DNA of 37,852 nt from Burkholderia ambifaria (GTDB taxonomy: Bacteria > Pseudomonadota > Gammaproteobacteria > Burkholderiales > Burkholderiaceae): NCBI RefSeq assembly GCF_001443045.1, contig NZ_LKPJ01000022.1:3100-40951 (forward strand), written 5' to 3'. Both the position numbers and the translations under genes were made by a program. This document shows positions 8,400 through 16,488 of the stretch, piece by piece. The stretch's first letter is position 1, and every line of letters starts with the position of its first letter. The notes below the pieces were generated by a model. The model was not told where the DNA came from and searched no databases. It was given only the letters and a program-made list of their open reading frames with translations.

Positions 8400-9175
8400 C
8401 GCGACGCTCCCGCACGGCCGGCCGCGGCCGCCGCGAGCCACGTGTCGACCCAGTTCGCGACGCCGTTCAGGTCGTGCGACACCTGCGAATACGGCGCGTC
8501 GTCGAAGATCCAGCTGCCGCGCGCGAGCGTTTCGGGCACGGCCGCGTCGACGTGGATCCGCTGTTCGAGCATCGACGCCGGTCCCGCGACCGCGCGCAGC
8601 ATCGCGAGCGCATCGCGCTGCATGTCGCGCGCCGGGTTCAGCCGGTTCACGACGATCCGCAGATCGCGGTGGCCGGCTCGCAGCGCGTCCAGACGCGCGG
8701 CGACGGTTGCGCAGGCGGCCGGTTCGGGCGGCACGACGACGAGCGTCAGGTCGGCGCGGCGAATCGCCTGCTCGGCCTGTGGAGACGGATAGCGGGCCGT
8801 GTCGACCAGCAGGACACCGTCGGCCGGCAGCGCGATTTCGTCGAGCGCGCGCGACAGCCAGGCCGGATCGGCCGCGAGCCGCGCATCGCAGGCGGCGGCG
8901 CCTGCCGCATCGACCTGCCCGTACGGCACGAACAGCACGCCGTCGGCATTGCGCCACGTATGCGCGTGCCACGGCGCGGCGTCACCGAGCAGGCTGTGCG
9001 CAAGCCCGTGTTCGGCCAGCGTGTCGAGCCCGAGCGTCGCGCCCATCAGGTTCTGCGCGTCGAACTCGACCGCGACGACCGGCCGGCCGCGGCGTGCGAG
9101 CAACACCGCGAGCGCGGCGGCGAGCGTCGTGCGGCCCGCGCCGCCGGTGGTCGACGTGATGGCGATCGTCTTCAT
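8396..9175 (-). CDS. bcsQ: BcsQ, MinD/ParA-like ATPase of cellulose secretion
   Basis: A 259-residue cytosolic SIMIBI-class ATPase-like protein. E. coli BcsQ works with BcsR to assemble and localise the cellulose synthase complex. The fold is recognisable from the P-loop region ITSTTGGAGRTTLAAALAV (residues 6-24), the VVAVEFDAQN strand, VLLVDTARY and the later VVNRLNP. Both lysines of the deviant Walker A consensus KGGxGKT are absent, with T10 and R15 at those positions. From memory, E. coli BcsQ also lacks them. The start overlaps the bcsF stop and the stop overlaps the bcsA start, both as ATGA. The product is firm; nucleotide hydrolysis is uncertain. Confidence 0.92.
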   Translation of the reverse strand: MKTIAITSTTGGAGRTTLAAALAVLLARRGRPVVAVEFDAQNLMGATLGLDTLAEHGLAHSLLGDAAPWHAHTWRNADGVLFVPYGQVDAAGAAACDARLAADPAWLSRALDEIALPADGVLLVDTARYPSPQAEQAIRRADLTLVVVPPEPAACATVAARLDALRAGHRDLRIVVNRLNPARDMQRDALAMLRAVAGPASMLEQRIHVDAAVPETLARGSWIFDDAPYSQVSHDLNGVANWVDTWLAAAAAGRAGASR

Positions 9176-9381
9176 TGCGCGGCCTCGTCGACGCCGCCGG
9201 CATCGGGCAGCAGGCGCCCGCGCAGCGCGACCGGCACGAGCTCGCACGGCACCGCTTCGCGCCGCTGCAGCCCGCGCGGCGCATGAAAACCGCGGCCGAT
9301 GCCCAGGTGCTGCGCGACGATCCACACCGGCACCGCGATCGCGATGCCGACGATGAATCCGATGACGAGTTCGGCGATCAT
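9172..9381 (-). CDS. bcsF: BcsF-like small membrane protein
   Basis: A 69-residue protein with one N-terminal membrane helix (about residues 4-26), followed by a basic, proline-containing cytoplasmic tail. This architecture and its place between bcsE and bcsQ fit BcsF. In E. coli, BcsF interacts with BcsE and recruits it to the membrane so that BcsG-dependent modification is stimulated. The gene overlaps both neighbours by ATGA. Sequence identity to E. coli BcsF looks low, so the call rests mainly on size, topology and position. Confidence 0.78.
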   Translation of the reverse strand: MIAELVIGFIVGIAIAVPVWIVAQHLGIGRGFHAPRGLQRREAVPCELVPVALRGRLLPDAGGVDEAAQ

Positions 9382-11345
9382 GCGTCCTCCGGCTTGCGCA
9401 GCGGCATCGCGCTGCGGATGGCGCCGCGCGTGCGCGCGACGGGAATGTCGGGTTCCGGCACCGATGTGTCGACGGGCTCGGGCGCCAGCGTCGCGCCGAT
9501 CGCCTCGAGCGCGACAATCGTATCGATCGCGTCGATCGCACTGCTGACTTCGCTGATGTCGCTCGCTTCGGCCGACGCCGCGCCGAGATCGGCGCGCGCC
9601 GCCGGCGCACGCGCGGCGCCCGCCGGCTGCGTGGCCGCGAAGAGGTCGCTGTAGTCGGCGATCGGCGCGCGCCGGTTCTCGGTCTTCAGCGCATCGAGCT
9701 CGGTGTCGATGCTGCCTGCCCCGAGACACACGACGCGATCGGACAGCGTATCGACCGGCACGTCGAAGATCCGCGCGAGCGCGTCCTCGGCATCGGCCGG
9801 CTCGCACGCGAACAGGAACACGTACAGGTGTCCGGCATCGGCCGTCACGACATCGCCCGCGCGGCGCGGCCGGCAGTGCCGCAGCGCATCGACGTGCGAC
9901 ACGCCGGGCAGCAGCGCGATCTTCGCGAGCGTCTGCGGCAGCGCGAGCACGGCGCCGCGATCGAGCACCGCGCGAATCCGCAGGCAGAACGCGCCGACCG
10001 GCAGGTAGCCGAGCACCGAATCGCCGAGCGCCGCCGCGAGCGCCGCCCGATAGTCAGGCGCGACGGGCCGCGCGTAGAGCTGCCCGCGCAGCGCGTGCAC
10101 GGCGGCCTGCATCCGCGACGCCGGCAGGTCGCGCGCGACGACGCGGTTCGCGCCGACGCTCAGCACCAGCATCTCGAACTGCTGGCGCAGCACCTCGTCG
10201 CGTTCGACGACGGCGATCTTCAGTGCACCGCCGCACTGCCGGCGCAGCGCGTGAACGGCTGCGCACAGCGCCTCGAGTTGCGCATGCGAGCGGAACGCGA
10301 GCACCGCGGTCGCGGCCTGCGCGTGCGCACAGGCCGCGACAACCGCTGCGTTGTCGTCGACGATTTCCCAGCCGGCGGGCACGCGGCCCGCGTCATCGAG
10401 CACCGCGCGGCTGACGACGACGCGATCCTCGTCGGTTGCGAGCTTCATCCGGCGCGACGGTTCGACGGCGCCGCCGTCGACGATCGCCGCGAGCCGGCCG
10501 CCCGGCGCGAAGCGCAGCGGCCGTACTTCGCCGGCCGCGAGGGTCTCGCCCGCGCGCCAGAAATCGACGACCCACAGCAGCTCGCCATGCGTGCGCTGCA
10601 GCTGCGCGACGCCCGAGCACACGCCGTGAAAGCCGCTGCGCGGCGCGCGATTCGCGTCGCGCACGAGCGGCGGATCGTCGGTGTCCGGATCGGCGCCGGT
10701 GCGCACGATCTCGGGATCGACCAGCAGCACCAGCGCGATCCGGTGCGTGCGGCACCAGTCGGCAAGCGCGTGGGCTTCTTCCGCGAGCGCGGCCGGATCC
10801 TCCCAGCTGAACCAGCGTTGCGCGCCTTCGATGAAATACAGCGAGCGTGCGCGAAAACCGTAACGCTTCATCGCGCGCAAGCCGCCTGTGAGCCGGGCGA
10901 ACGGACCCGGCGCCGCGCGGCGCGGCGCGGCGGGTTCGATCGCGGCATCGCCGTCGGCCGCCGCGGGCGCGGGCGGCATCGCCAGCACGTTCAGGTTGCG
11001 CGGCCAGCCGGCCGGCTGCGCGCCGCCCGCGAAACCGCGCGCCTGCATCTGCGCGGCAACGCGCGCCGCGTCGCGAGACAGCACGACCGTCACGTCGCGC
11101 GTGCGCGACTGCCGCGCGCTTTCCCACACCAGCGCGTCGCACGCCGGCGTACCGGCGGCCGCATAGACGACGTACAGGCCGCCCGCTTCCAGTTGCGTCC
11201 AGGTATCGGGCAGCCCGTCGATCGCGAGCCGGCTCAGCGGGCCGGTACGGCCGCCCACCGGCCCCATGCGCAGCAGCGCGCGCAGGCGGCCCAGCAGGCT
11301 GGCGGCGCCGAGCGCGGGACGGGTTGCGTCGATTTCCGTATTCAC
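9378..11345 (-). CDS. bcsE: BcsE, c-di-GMP-binding cellulose biosynthesis protein
   Basis: A 655-residue cytosolic protein of the BcsE (GIL-domain) family, which senses c-di-GMP and stimulates cellulose modification and output. It contains the RxGD c-di-GMP site as RAGD at residues 495-498, in CRPRRAGDVV, followed by GHLYVFLFACEPADAEDAL, typical of the degenerate GGDEF-like domain. The N-terminal half (about 30-290) resembles the BcsE receiver-like and ATPase-like regions. A tail of about 100 residues (550-655), rich in Ala, Glu, Asp and Ser, looks disordered and is longer than I expect from enteric BcsE (about 520 residues). The start is GTG at 11345, eight bases after the bcsC stop; the stop overlaps bcsF. 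Confidence 0.93.
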   Translation of the reverse strand: MNTEIDATRPALGAASLLGRLRALLRMGPVGGRTGPLSRLAIDGLPDTWTQLEAGGLYVVYAAAGTPACDALVWESARQSRTRDVTVVLSRDAARVAAQMQARGFAGGAQPAGWPRNLNVLAMPPAPAAADGDAAIEPAAPRRAAPGPFARLTGGLRAMKRYGFRARSLYFIEGAQRWFSWEDPAALAEEAHALADWCRTHRIALVLLVDPEIVRTGADPDTDDPPLVRDANRAPRSGFHGVCSGVAQLQRTHGELLWVVDFWRAGETLAAGEVRPLRFAPGGRLAAIVDGGAVEPSRRMKLATDEDRVVVSRAVLDDAGRVPAGWEIVDDNAAVVAACAHAQAATAVLAFRSHAQLEALCAAVHALRRQCGGALKIAVVERDEVLRQQFEMLVLSVGANRVVARDLPASRMQAAVHALRGQLYARPVAPDYRAALAAALGDSVLGYLPVGAFCLRIRAVLDRGAVLALPQTLAKIALLPGVSHVDALRHCRPRRAGDVVTADAGHLYVFLFACEPADAEDALARIFDVPVDTLSDRVVCLGAGSIDTELDALKTENRRAPIADYSDLFAATQPAGAARAPAARADLGAASAEASDISEVSSAIDAIDTIVALEAIGATLAPEPVDTSVPEPDIPVARTRGAIRSAMPLRKPEDA

Positions 11346-11353
11346 GCGTTCCT

Positions 11354-14300
11354 CTAGTAATCCGAATAAAGCCGTACCGGCGTCGGCGTGACGAGCCAGC
11401 TGCGCTGCGCGCGTGCGTCGAACGCATAGCGCAGGTACACGAGCGCCGAACTCGGCGCATAGTCGTGCGACCGGTCGACGTGCAGTTGCGCGCCGACGCT
11501 CAGGTGCGGATTCACGCGATACTCGACGATGCCGTTTACGCCGTACGAGAACGACACGCCGCGCGTCGAGCTGCCCGTGTAGACGAGTCCGGCGGCCTCC
11601 TGCAGGGCGCGCTGGTCCGTGAAGGTCGGGTAGAACAGCGAATCCTTCTCATAGCTGTTCGAGATCCCGGCCGTGACGGTCAGGTCCCACGACAGCGCAT
11701 CGCGCCGCCCCGCCCACTCGATCGGCACGCCGAGCGACAGGTAGCGCTGCGGGCTGTAATAGCCACCCTGCCCGTACGTGTAGTAGCGCAGGTTCTGCGC
11801 GTAGTGCCACGCGTTGCCGACGAGCCCGGCACTCACCTTCATCGTCGCACGTTCGTACACGGGCACCGTGAAACCGGAGCGCAGCGTGACTTCCGCATTG
11901 CGCTCGACGTTCTCGCCGGACAGCACGCCCGCGCCAAGTTCGGCGAACACGTTCACGCGGCCGACGTCGACCGATGCGCGCAGGTTCACGCCATCGCGGC
12001 GCACGCCGCCCCACACCGCACCGGTCCACGGATCGCGCATCCCCGCATACGACAGCACGCTGCTCGTTTCCGGCCGCCGCGATGCATTCACGGTGAAGCT
12101 CGCGGGGCCCGCATCGAAGCGATAGCGCACGCCGCCGACCAGGTAATGCACCGGGAAGCCGAGCGGCGACGTGCCGAGATCGAAGCGCCACGCGTCGGTG
12201 CGATAGCCGGCGCCGATCGCGACGCCCGTCATCGGCTGGTGCAGGTCGCCCTGTCGATTCGCGATCACCCCGGCGGCCAGCAGATTCCACGGAAACATTG
12301 ACGATCCGGCCAGGGCGTTGAGCCCCCCGTAAGTCCCGAAGGTCTTCAGCGAATACGCGTTCGGGTCGCGCGTATCGAGCGTGCCGGCATCCAGATGCAC
12401 GGTGTCGAGCTGCAGGAACGCATGCCCGTCGTAGCGCACCGGCACCTGCATGTAGATCGGCACCTGCTGCGCGCGGTACGCGGAAATCCCTTCGTCGCCC
12501 GACTTGTACGCAGGCAGCCAGCCGATCTCGATCTCCGGGTCGCGCCGCTGCTCGAGATCCGCGAACGCGGCCTGCGCGGGCGTGCGGCCGTCGCGGCCCG
12601 GGCTCACGCCGCTCGCGCGTTCCTGCGACAGCGACAGCCGGTACAGAGACGCCGCATCGTCATAGCGGCCCTGTGCCTCGGCCACGCGCCCCGCTGCAAC
12701 CGTCACGTCGGCGCGCGCCGGATACGCGGCCTGCAGCTCGTCGGTTACCCGCGCGGCTTCGTCCGGGCGGCGCAGCGCGTTCAGGCGGCGTACGACCGAC
12801 AGTCGCGTATCGACGTCGTCGTCCGGAGTGCGTGCGAGCACGGCCTGCACGCGGGCGAGTGCGGCCGCGCGATGGCCGCTGTCCTCGTCGATCCGCGCGA
12901 GCGCGAGCTGCGTATCGGCATCGTCCGGCGTGCGCGCGACGAGCGGCGCGAGTGCGTCGCGCGCCGCATCGTAGTGCCCTTGCGCGCGTTCGAGATCGGC
13001 CAGTTCGAGTGCGTAGCGCTTGTCCGCGCGGCCGGCCGGGCTCGCACGATCGAGCAGCGTGCGGGCGCGCGCATAGTCCTGCTGCGCGATCGCGTCGTCC
13101 GTCTGCCGCAGCACGAGCCGCAGCGACTGATCCTCGAGGCGCGCGGTCTGTGCGGGCGTCAGTGCCGGTTCGCGGCGCAGCGTATCGAGCCACGCGGCGA
13201 GCGCGTCGTCGCGCCCCGCGCTGCCGAGCAGGTCGCCGTAGCGCAGCCGCACGTCGGTATCGGCCTCGTGCGGATGCGCGGCGATCCAGTCGCGCAACGG
13301 CGCGAGGCCGCGCTCGGGTTCGCCCGCATCGATCCACTGCGCGCCGATCGCGGCCAGCATGTCGGGATCGTCCGGCGCGCTCGCCTGTGCATGCGCGAGC
13401 GACGCGGCAAACGCCGCGCGATCGCCGCGGCCAAGCGCGCCGCGCGCGTCGGCCAGCGCGCTTTGCGCGTCGAGCTTGCGCGCGAGCGCACGCATGCCGT
13501 CCGAGCGGTGCGCGTCGTCGACGCCCGCGAGCGCGGCCCGCGCGCCGGCGATGTCGTCGAGCGAGTTGCGATACAGCGCGGTCGCATAGCGCATCTCGGG
13601 CGTATCGCTCTGCGCGAGCCCGTCGTCCATCACCGTGCGGCCGAACTGCGGCAGCCCCATGTCGCGATACAGCCGCGCGAGCGCGAAGCGCGTCCACGGC
13701 GCATCGGGCGCCGCGCGCACCGCTGCTTCGTAGCGTTGCGCGGCCGGCCCGCGTTCGCCCTTCTCCGCAAGCGCCCGCGCCTGGTTCTCGAGCAGGTCGG
13801 CGCGCAGGCCGTCGAGCGCGCGGCGATCGTCGCGGCCCGTCACGCGGCCTTGCAGCGCGTCGAGCAGCGGGCCGATGCGGTCCGCGCGGCCGGTGTTCTC
13901 GTACAGCGTCGCGGTGTCACGCACGGCCGACACGTTCGGCGAACGGGCGGCCAGCAGTTCGCGCAGCAGCGGCTCTGCGCGTGCCCAGTCGCGCTGCGCG
14001 AGCAGCGCATCGGCGAGCTGCAGCTTCGCGTCGGGGCTGCCGGGCTGCATCGCGAGCGCGGCGCGCGCCGCGCGCTCGGCGTCCTGCGACCGCCCGGCCG
14101 AAGCCGCCGCGCGGCCTTGTGCGAGCAGCCCCCAGAACTGCGCGGTGCGCGCGAGGCTCTGCCACTTGCCGCGCTGGTCGGTCGACAGCGCCGCGGCGCG
14201 CGTGAACAGCGCGCGCGCTTCGTCGTGCCGGCCCTCGCGCAAACGCAGCAGGCCGAGCCCGCCGAGCGAATCGGCATCGTCGGAGCGTGCCCGTGCGGCG

Positions 14301-15268
14301 CGCGCGAGCAGCGGATCGGCGCCGGCCAGGTCGCCGCGCGCGAGCGCCTGCAGGCCGCGCTGCTGCGCGATGTAGTCGGGATCGCGTTCGAGCCGGCGCT
14401 GCGCGTCGCGCTGCCGGTCGAGTGCGGCGACGCGATCGCTGAATTCGGTGTCGTCCGGCACGAGCGCGAGATACGCATGCAGCGCATCGAGATACGCGGG
14501 ATCGTTGCCGGCCGACTGCAGCACGCGCCGCCACACGGCCATCGCTTCCGTATGGTCGACGTCGGCCCGCTTCGCGAGCGACCACGCGATCCGGTTCGCT
14601 TCCGCGCGCGTGTCGTCGCGCTGGTTCAGGAGCCGCGCGAGCGCCAGCGCCGCGCTCGCGTCCTGCGGATCGGCCGCGACCGCGCGGCGCAGCGCGGCGA
14701 CCGCCGGCTCGCGGCCGCCCGGCGCGTTCGAGACGATCTGGTAGTACTCGGCACCGAGCGCGCCGGCCGGCGCGCCGTTCGGAAACAGCGCGACGATCCG
14801 CCGGGCCGCCTCGTCGGCGCGGCCGCTGCGCGCGAGCAGGCGGATCTGCGCCATCTCGCCGCGCCCGCTCGTCGCGACGCGGTATTCGTCGGCCGCGCGC
14901 CGCGTGTCGGGCGCCGCGCTCGCGCGTGCCTGCAGGCGTGCCAGTGCGGCCTGCGCGCCTTGCGCGTCGCCGAGCCGCAGCAGCACGCGCATCTGTTCCG
15001 CGAGCAGTTCGGGATCGTCCGGCGCGATCAGGAGCCCCTTGCGCAGCGCATCGCGCGCGAGGTCGTCGCGATGCTTCGCGCCCCACATGCGGGCGGTCGC
15101 GAGCTGGCGCCGCGCGTCGGACGGATCGGCCGTGGCCGACGCCGGCGCGGCCTTCGGCGCGACGGTTTTCGGCGGCGTCGCGGCGACGGCGGCCGCGGCG
15201 GGCACCGCCGCCCAGACCGACGACGCAAGCCACGCGAACCCCGCGACGCGCGGTGCGGTGCGCTTCAT
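11354..15268 (-). CDS. bcsC: BcsC, cellulose export outer-membrane porin with TPR scaffold
   Basis: A 1304-residue exported protein that carries the glucan through periplasm and outer membrane. A signal peptide occupies roughly residues 1-30 (MKRTAPRVAGFAWLASSVW then an Ala-rich stretch). Alanine-rich tetratricopeptide repeats fill about 45-880. The C-terminal BcsC_C beta-barrel begins around residue 910 with DPEIEIGWLPAYKSGDEG and ends in alternating aromatic strands with a terminal Tyr, as expected for an outer-membrane barrel. It is longer than the roughly 1157 residues of E. coli BcsC, the excess being TPR. The ATG at 15268 overlaps the bcsZ stop (ATGA); an ATG four codons earlier is possible. 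Confidence 0.96.
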   Translation of the reverse strand: MKRTAPRVAGFAWLASSVWAAVPAAAAVAATPPKTVAPKAAPASATADPSDARRQLATARMWGAKHRDDLARDALRKGLLIAPDDPELLAEQMRVLLRLGDAQGAQAALARLQARASAAPDTRRAADEYRVATSGRGEMAQIRLLARSGRADEAARRIVALFPNGAPAGALGAEYYQIVSNAPGGREPAVAALRRAVAADPQDASAALALARLLNQRDDTRAEANRIAWSLAKRADVDHTEAMAVWRRVLQSAGNDPAYLDALHAYLALVPDDTEFSDRVAALDRQRDAQRRLERDPDYIAQQRGLQALARGDLAGADPLLARAARARSDDADSLGGLGLLRLREGRHDEARALFTRAAALSTDQRGKWQSLARTAQFWGLLAQGRAAASAGRSQDAERAARAALAMQPGSPDAKLQLADALLAQRDWARAEPLLRELLAARSPNVSAVRDTATLYENTGRADRIGPLLDALQGRVTGRDDRRALDGLRADLLENQARALAEKGERGPAAQRYEAAVRAAPDAPWTRFALARLYRDMGLPQFGRTVMDDGLAQSDTPEMRYATALYRNSLDDIAGARAALAGVDDAHRSDGMRALARKLDAQSALADARGALGRGDRAAFAASLAHAQASAPDDPDMLAAIGAQWIDAGEPERGLAPLRDWIAAHPHEADTDVRLRYGDLLGSAGRDDALAAWLDTLRREPALTPAQTARLEDQSLRLVLRQTDDAIAQQDYARARTLLDRASPAGRADKRYALELADLERAQGHYDAARDALAPLVARTPDDADTQLALARIDEDSGHRAAALARVQAVLARTPDDDVDTRLSVVRRLNALRRPDEAARVTDELQAAYPARADVTVAAGRVAEAQGRYDDAASLYRLSLSQERASGVSPGRDGRTPAQAAFADLEQRRDPEIEIGWLPAYKSGDEGISAYRAQQVPIYMQVPVRYDGHAFLQLDTVHLDAGTLDTRDPNAYSLKTFGTYGGLNALAGSSMFPWNLLAAGVIANRQGDLHQPMTGVAIGAGYRTDAWRFDLGTSPLGFPVHYLVGGVRYRFDAGPASFTVNASRRPETSSVLSYAGMRDPWTGAVWGGVRRDGVNLRASVDVGRVNVFAELGAGVLSGENVERNAEVTLRSGFTVPVYERATMKVSAGLVGNAWHYAQNLRYYTYGQGGYYSPQRYLSLGVPIEWAGRRDALSWDLTVTAGISNSYEKDSLFYPTFTDQRALQEAAGLVYTGSSTRGVSFSYGVNGIVEYRVNPHLSVGAQLHVDRSHDYAPSSALVYLRYAFDARAQRSWLVTPTPVRLYSDY

Positions 15269-16485
15269 CGGACCGCGCATGGACGGCCCTCCCAGCGCGC
15301 GTCGAGCGACCCGTCCGCGCCGAACCGGTAGCGGCCGTCGCGCCAGCCGAGGCCGAACAGCGTCAGCACGCTCGTGTAGTAACCGGGCGCCGACTGGCGC
15401 GCGAGCGCATCGACACGGGCCGCCTGCGCATCGGCGAGCGCATGCTGGCCGCGCGCGTCGAGGAACGGCACGGCCGCCGCGGAGAAGCCGCCGTTGCCGT
15501 CGTTCGGCCCCGCGACGCCGGTCGTCGTGTCGACCTTTTCCGGCGGCGCGCCATGCGCGGCGATGTAGTCGGCAAAGGGTGCAAACCGCGCGAGCAGCGG
15601 CGCGGCGAGCGGATCGGCACGATCGAGCATGCCGGCCCACAGGTACACGCGGATCGCGTTGTACGCGCTTTCCGCGTGGGTCTGCGGATCGGGCCCGAAG
15701 CCGGCGCCCGCACGATACAACGACCAGTCGGGCGAAAAACCCTTCGGCGCGGTGTCGAGCAGCACGCGGCCGGTGCTGGCCGCGAGCGCGGCCCAGCGGC
15801 GATCGTCGGGCAGGCGCGCCGCGAGCCCGCGGATCACCTGCGGCGGCGAATAGCTCGGGTTCACGCGCCATTGACCATTGGCGAGCTTGAACCCGGTCGG
15901 GCCGGGCAGCAGCGTGAGGCCGAGGCCCGGCACGCTGGCCGTCTCGTCGTCGAGCACGCGCTTCGCGAGCAGCGCGCCACGCGCGCCATAGCTGCGCTCG
16001 CGCCACAGCCGGCCGGCTTCGACGAGCGTATAGGCAATCCACAGGTCGGCATCCGACGCCGCGTTCGCGTCGAGCACGCGCCATGCGCCGTCCGGCGCGC
16101 GGCCCCACAGCCATGCGGGCAGACGGGCGCTCAGGTCGCCCTGCGCGAGGTTGTTCTCGGTCCATGCGAGGATCGTGTCGAACGTGCGCCGGTCGTTCGC
16201 GACGAGCGCGAAGAACAGTCCATACGCCTGCCCCTCCGATACCGTGCGCGAATCGGCCGAACCGACGTCGATCACCCGGCCGTCGGCCGACACGAAATCG
16301 CGCTTGAACACATCCCAGCGCGGCCACGCCGCGCCGCACTGCACATCGGTCGCACCGCTTTGCGCCGCCTGCGCGCGCCCGGCGGCGCCGGTCGCCGCGC
16401 ACGCTGCCGCGACGGCCAGCACGAGCGTCGCGCCGGCGCGACACGCCGGCTGCGTGGCCCGTCGCCTTGCAAATGCCCACGCCAT
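15265..16485 (-). CDS. bcsZ: BcsZ, periplasmic GH8 endo-beta-1,4-glucanase
   Basis: A 406-residue secreted glycoside hydrolase family 8 enzyme that trims cellulose during export. A signal peptide occupies about residues 1-41, ending near AQA. Family motifs are strong: the acid Glu E84 in TVSEGQAYGLFFAL, RLPAWLWG at 121-128, NPSYSPP, LLDTAPKGFSPDW, and GGFSAAAVPFLD. The general-base position differs: E. coli BcsZ has SSYDAIRVYMW with the base D243, whereas this protein has SAYNAIRVYLW with N276 (codon AAC, plus-strand 15658-15660). The gene starts 3 bp after the bcsB stop and overlaps bcsC. Identity is certain; hydrolytic activity is questionable. Confidence 0.96.
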   Translation of the reverse strand: MAWAFARRRATQPACRAGATLVLAVAAACAATGAAGRAQAAQSGATDVQCGAAWPRWDVFKRDFVSADGRVIDVGSADSRTVSEGQAYGLFFALVANDRRTFDTILAWTENNLAQGDLSARLPAWLWGRAPDGAWRVLDANAASDADLWIAYTLVEAGRLWRERSYGARGALLAKRVLDDETASVPGLGLTLLPGPTGFKLANGQWRVNPSYSPPQVIRGLAARLPDDRRWAALAASTGRVLLDTAPKGFSPDWSLYRAGAGFGPDPQTHAESAYNAIRVYLWAGMLDRADPLAAPLLARFAPFADYIAAHGAPPEKVDTTTGVAGPNDGNGGFSAAAVPFLDARGQHALADAQAARVDALARQSAPGYYTSVLTLFGLGWRDGRYRFGADGSLDARWEGRPCAVR

Positions 16486-16488
16486 CCG

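Noticed and set aside
4401..8792. A 1463-codon open frame on the plus strand opposite bcsG and bcsA.
   Set aside because: Its product is Arg/His/Glu-rich without any fold-like pattern, and it is fully antisense to two clearly conserved genes. Such frames arise from third-position GC bias.
12395..15331. A 978-codon plus-strand open frame opposite bcsC.
   Set aside because: Arginine-rich, no recognisable domain, and antisense to the TPR region of bcsC.
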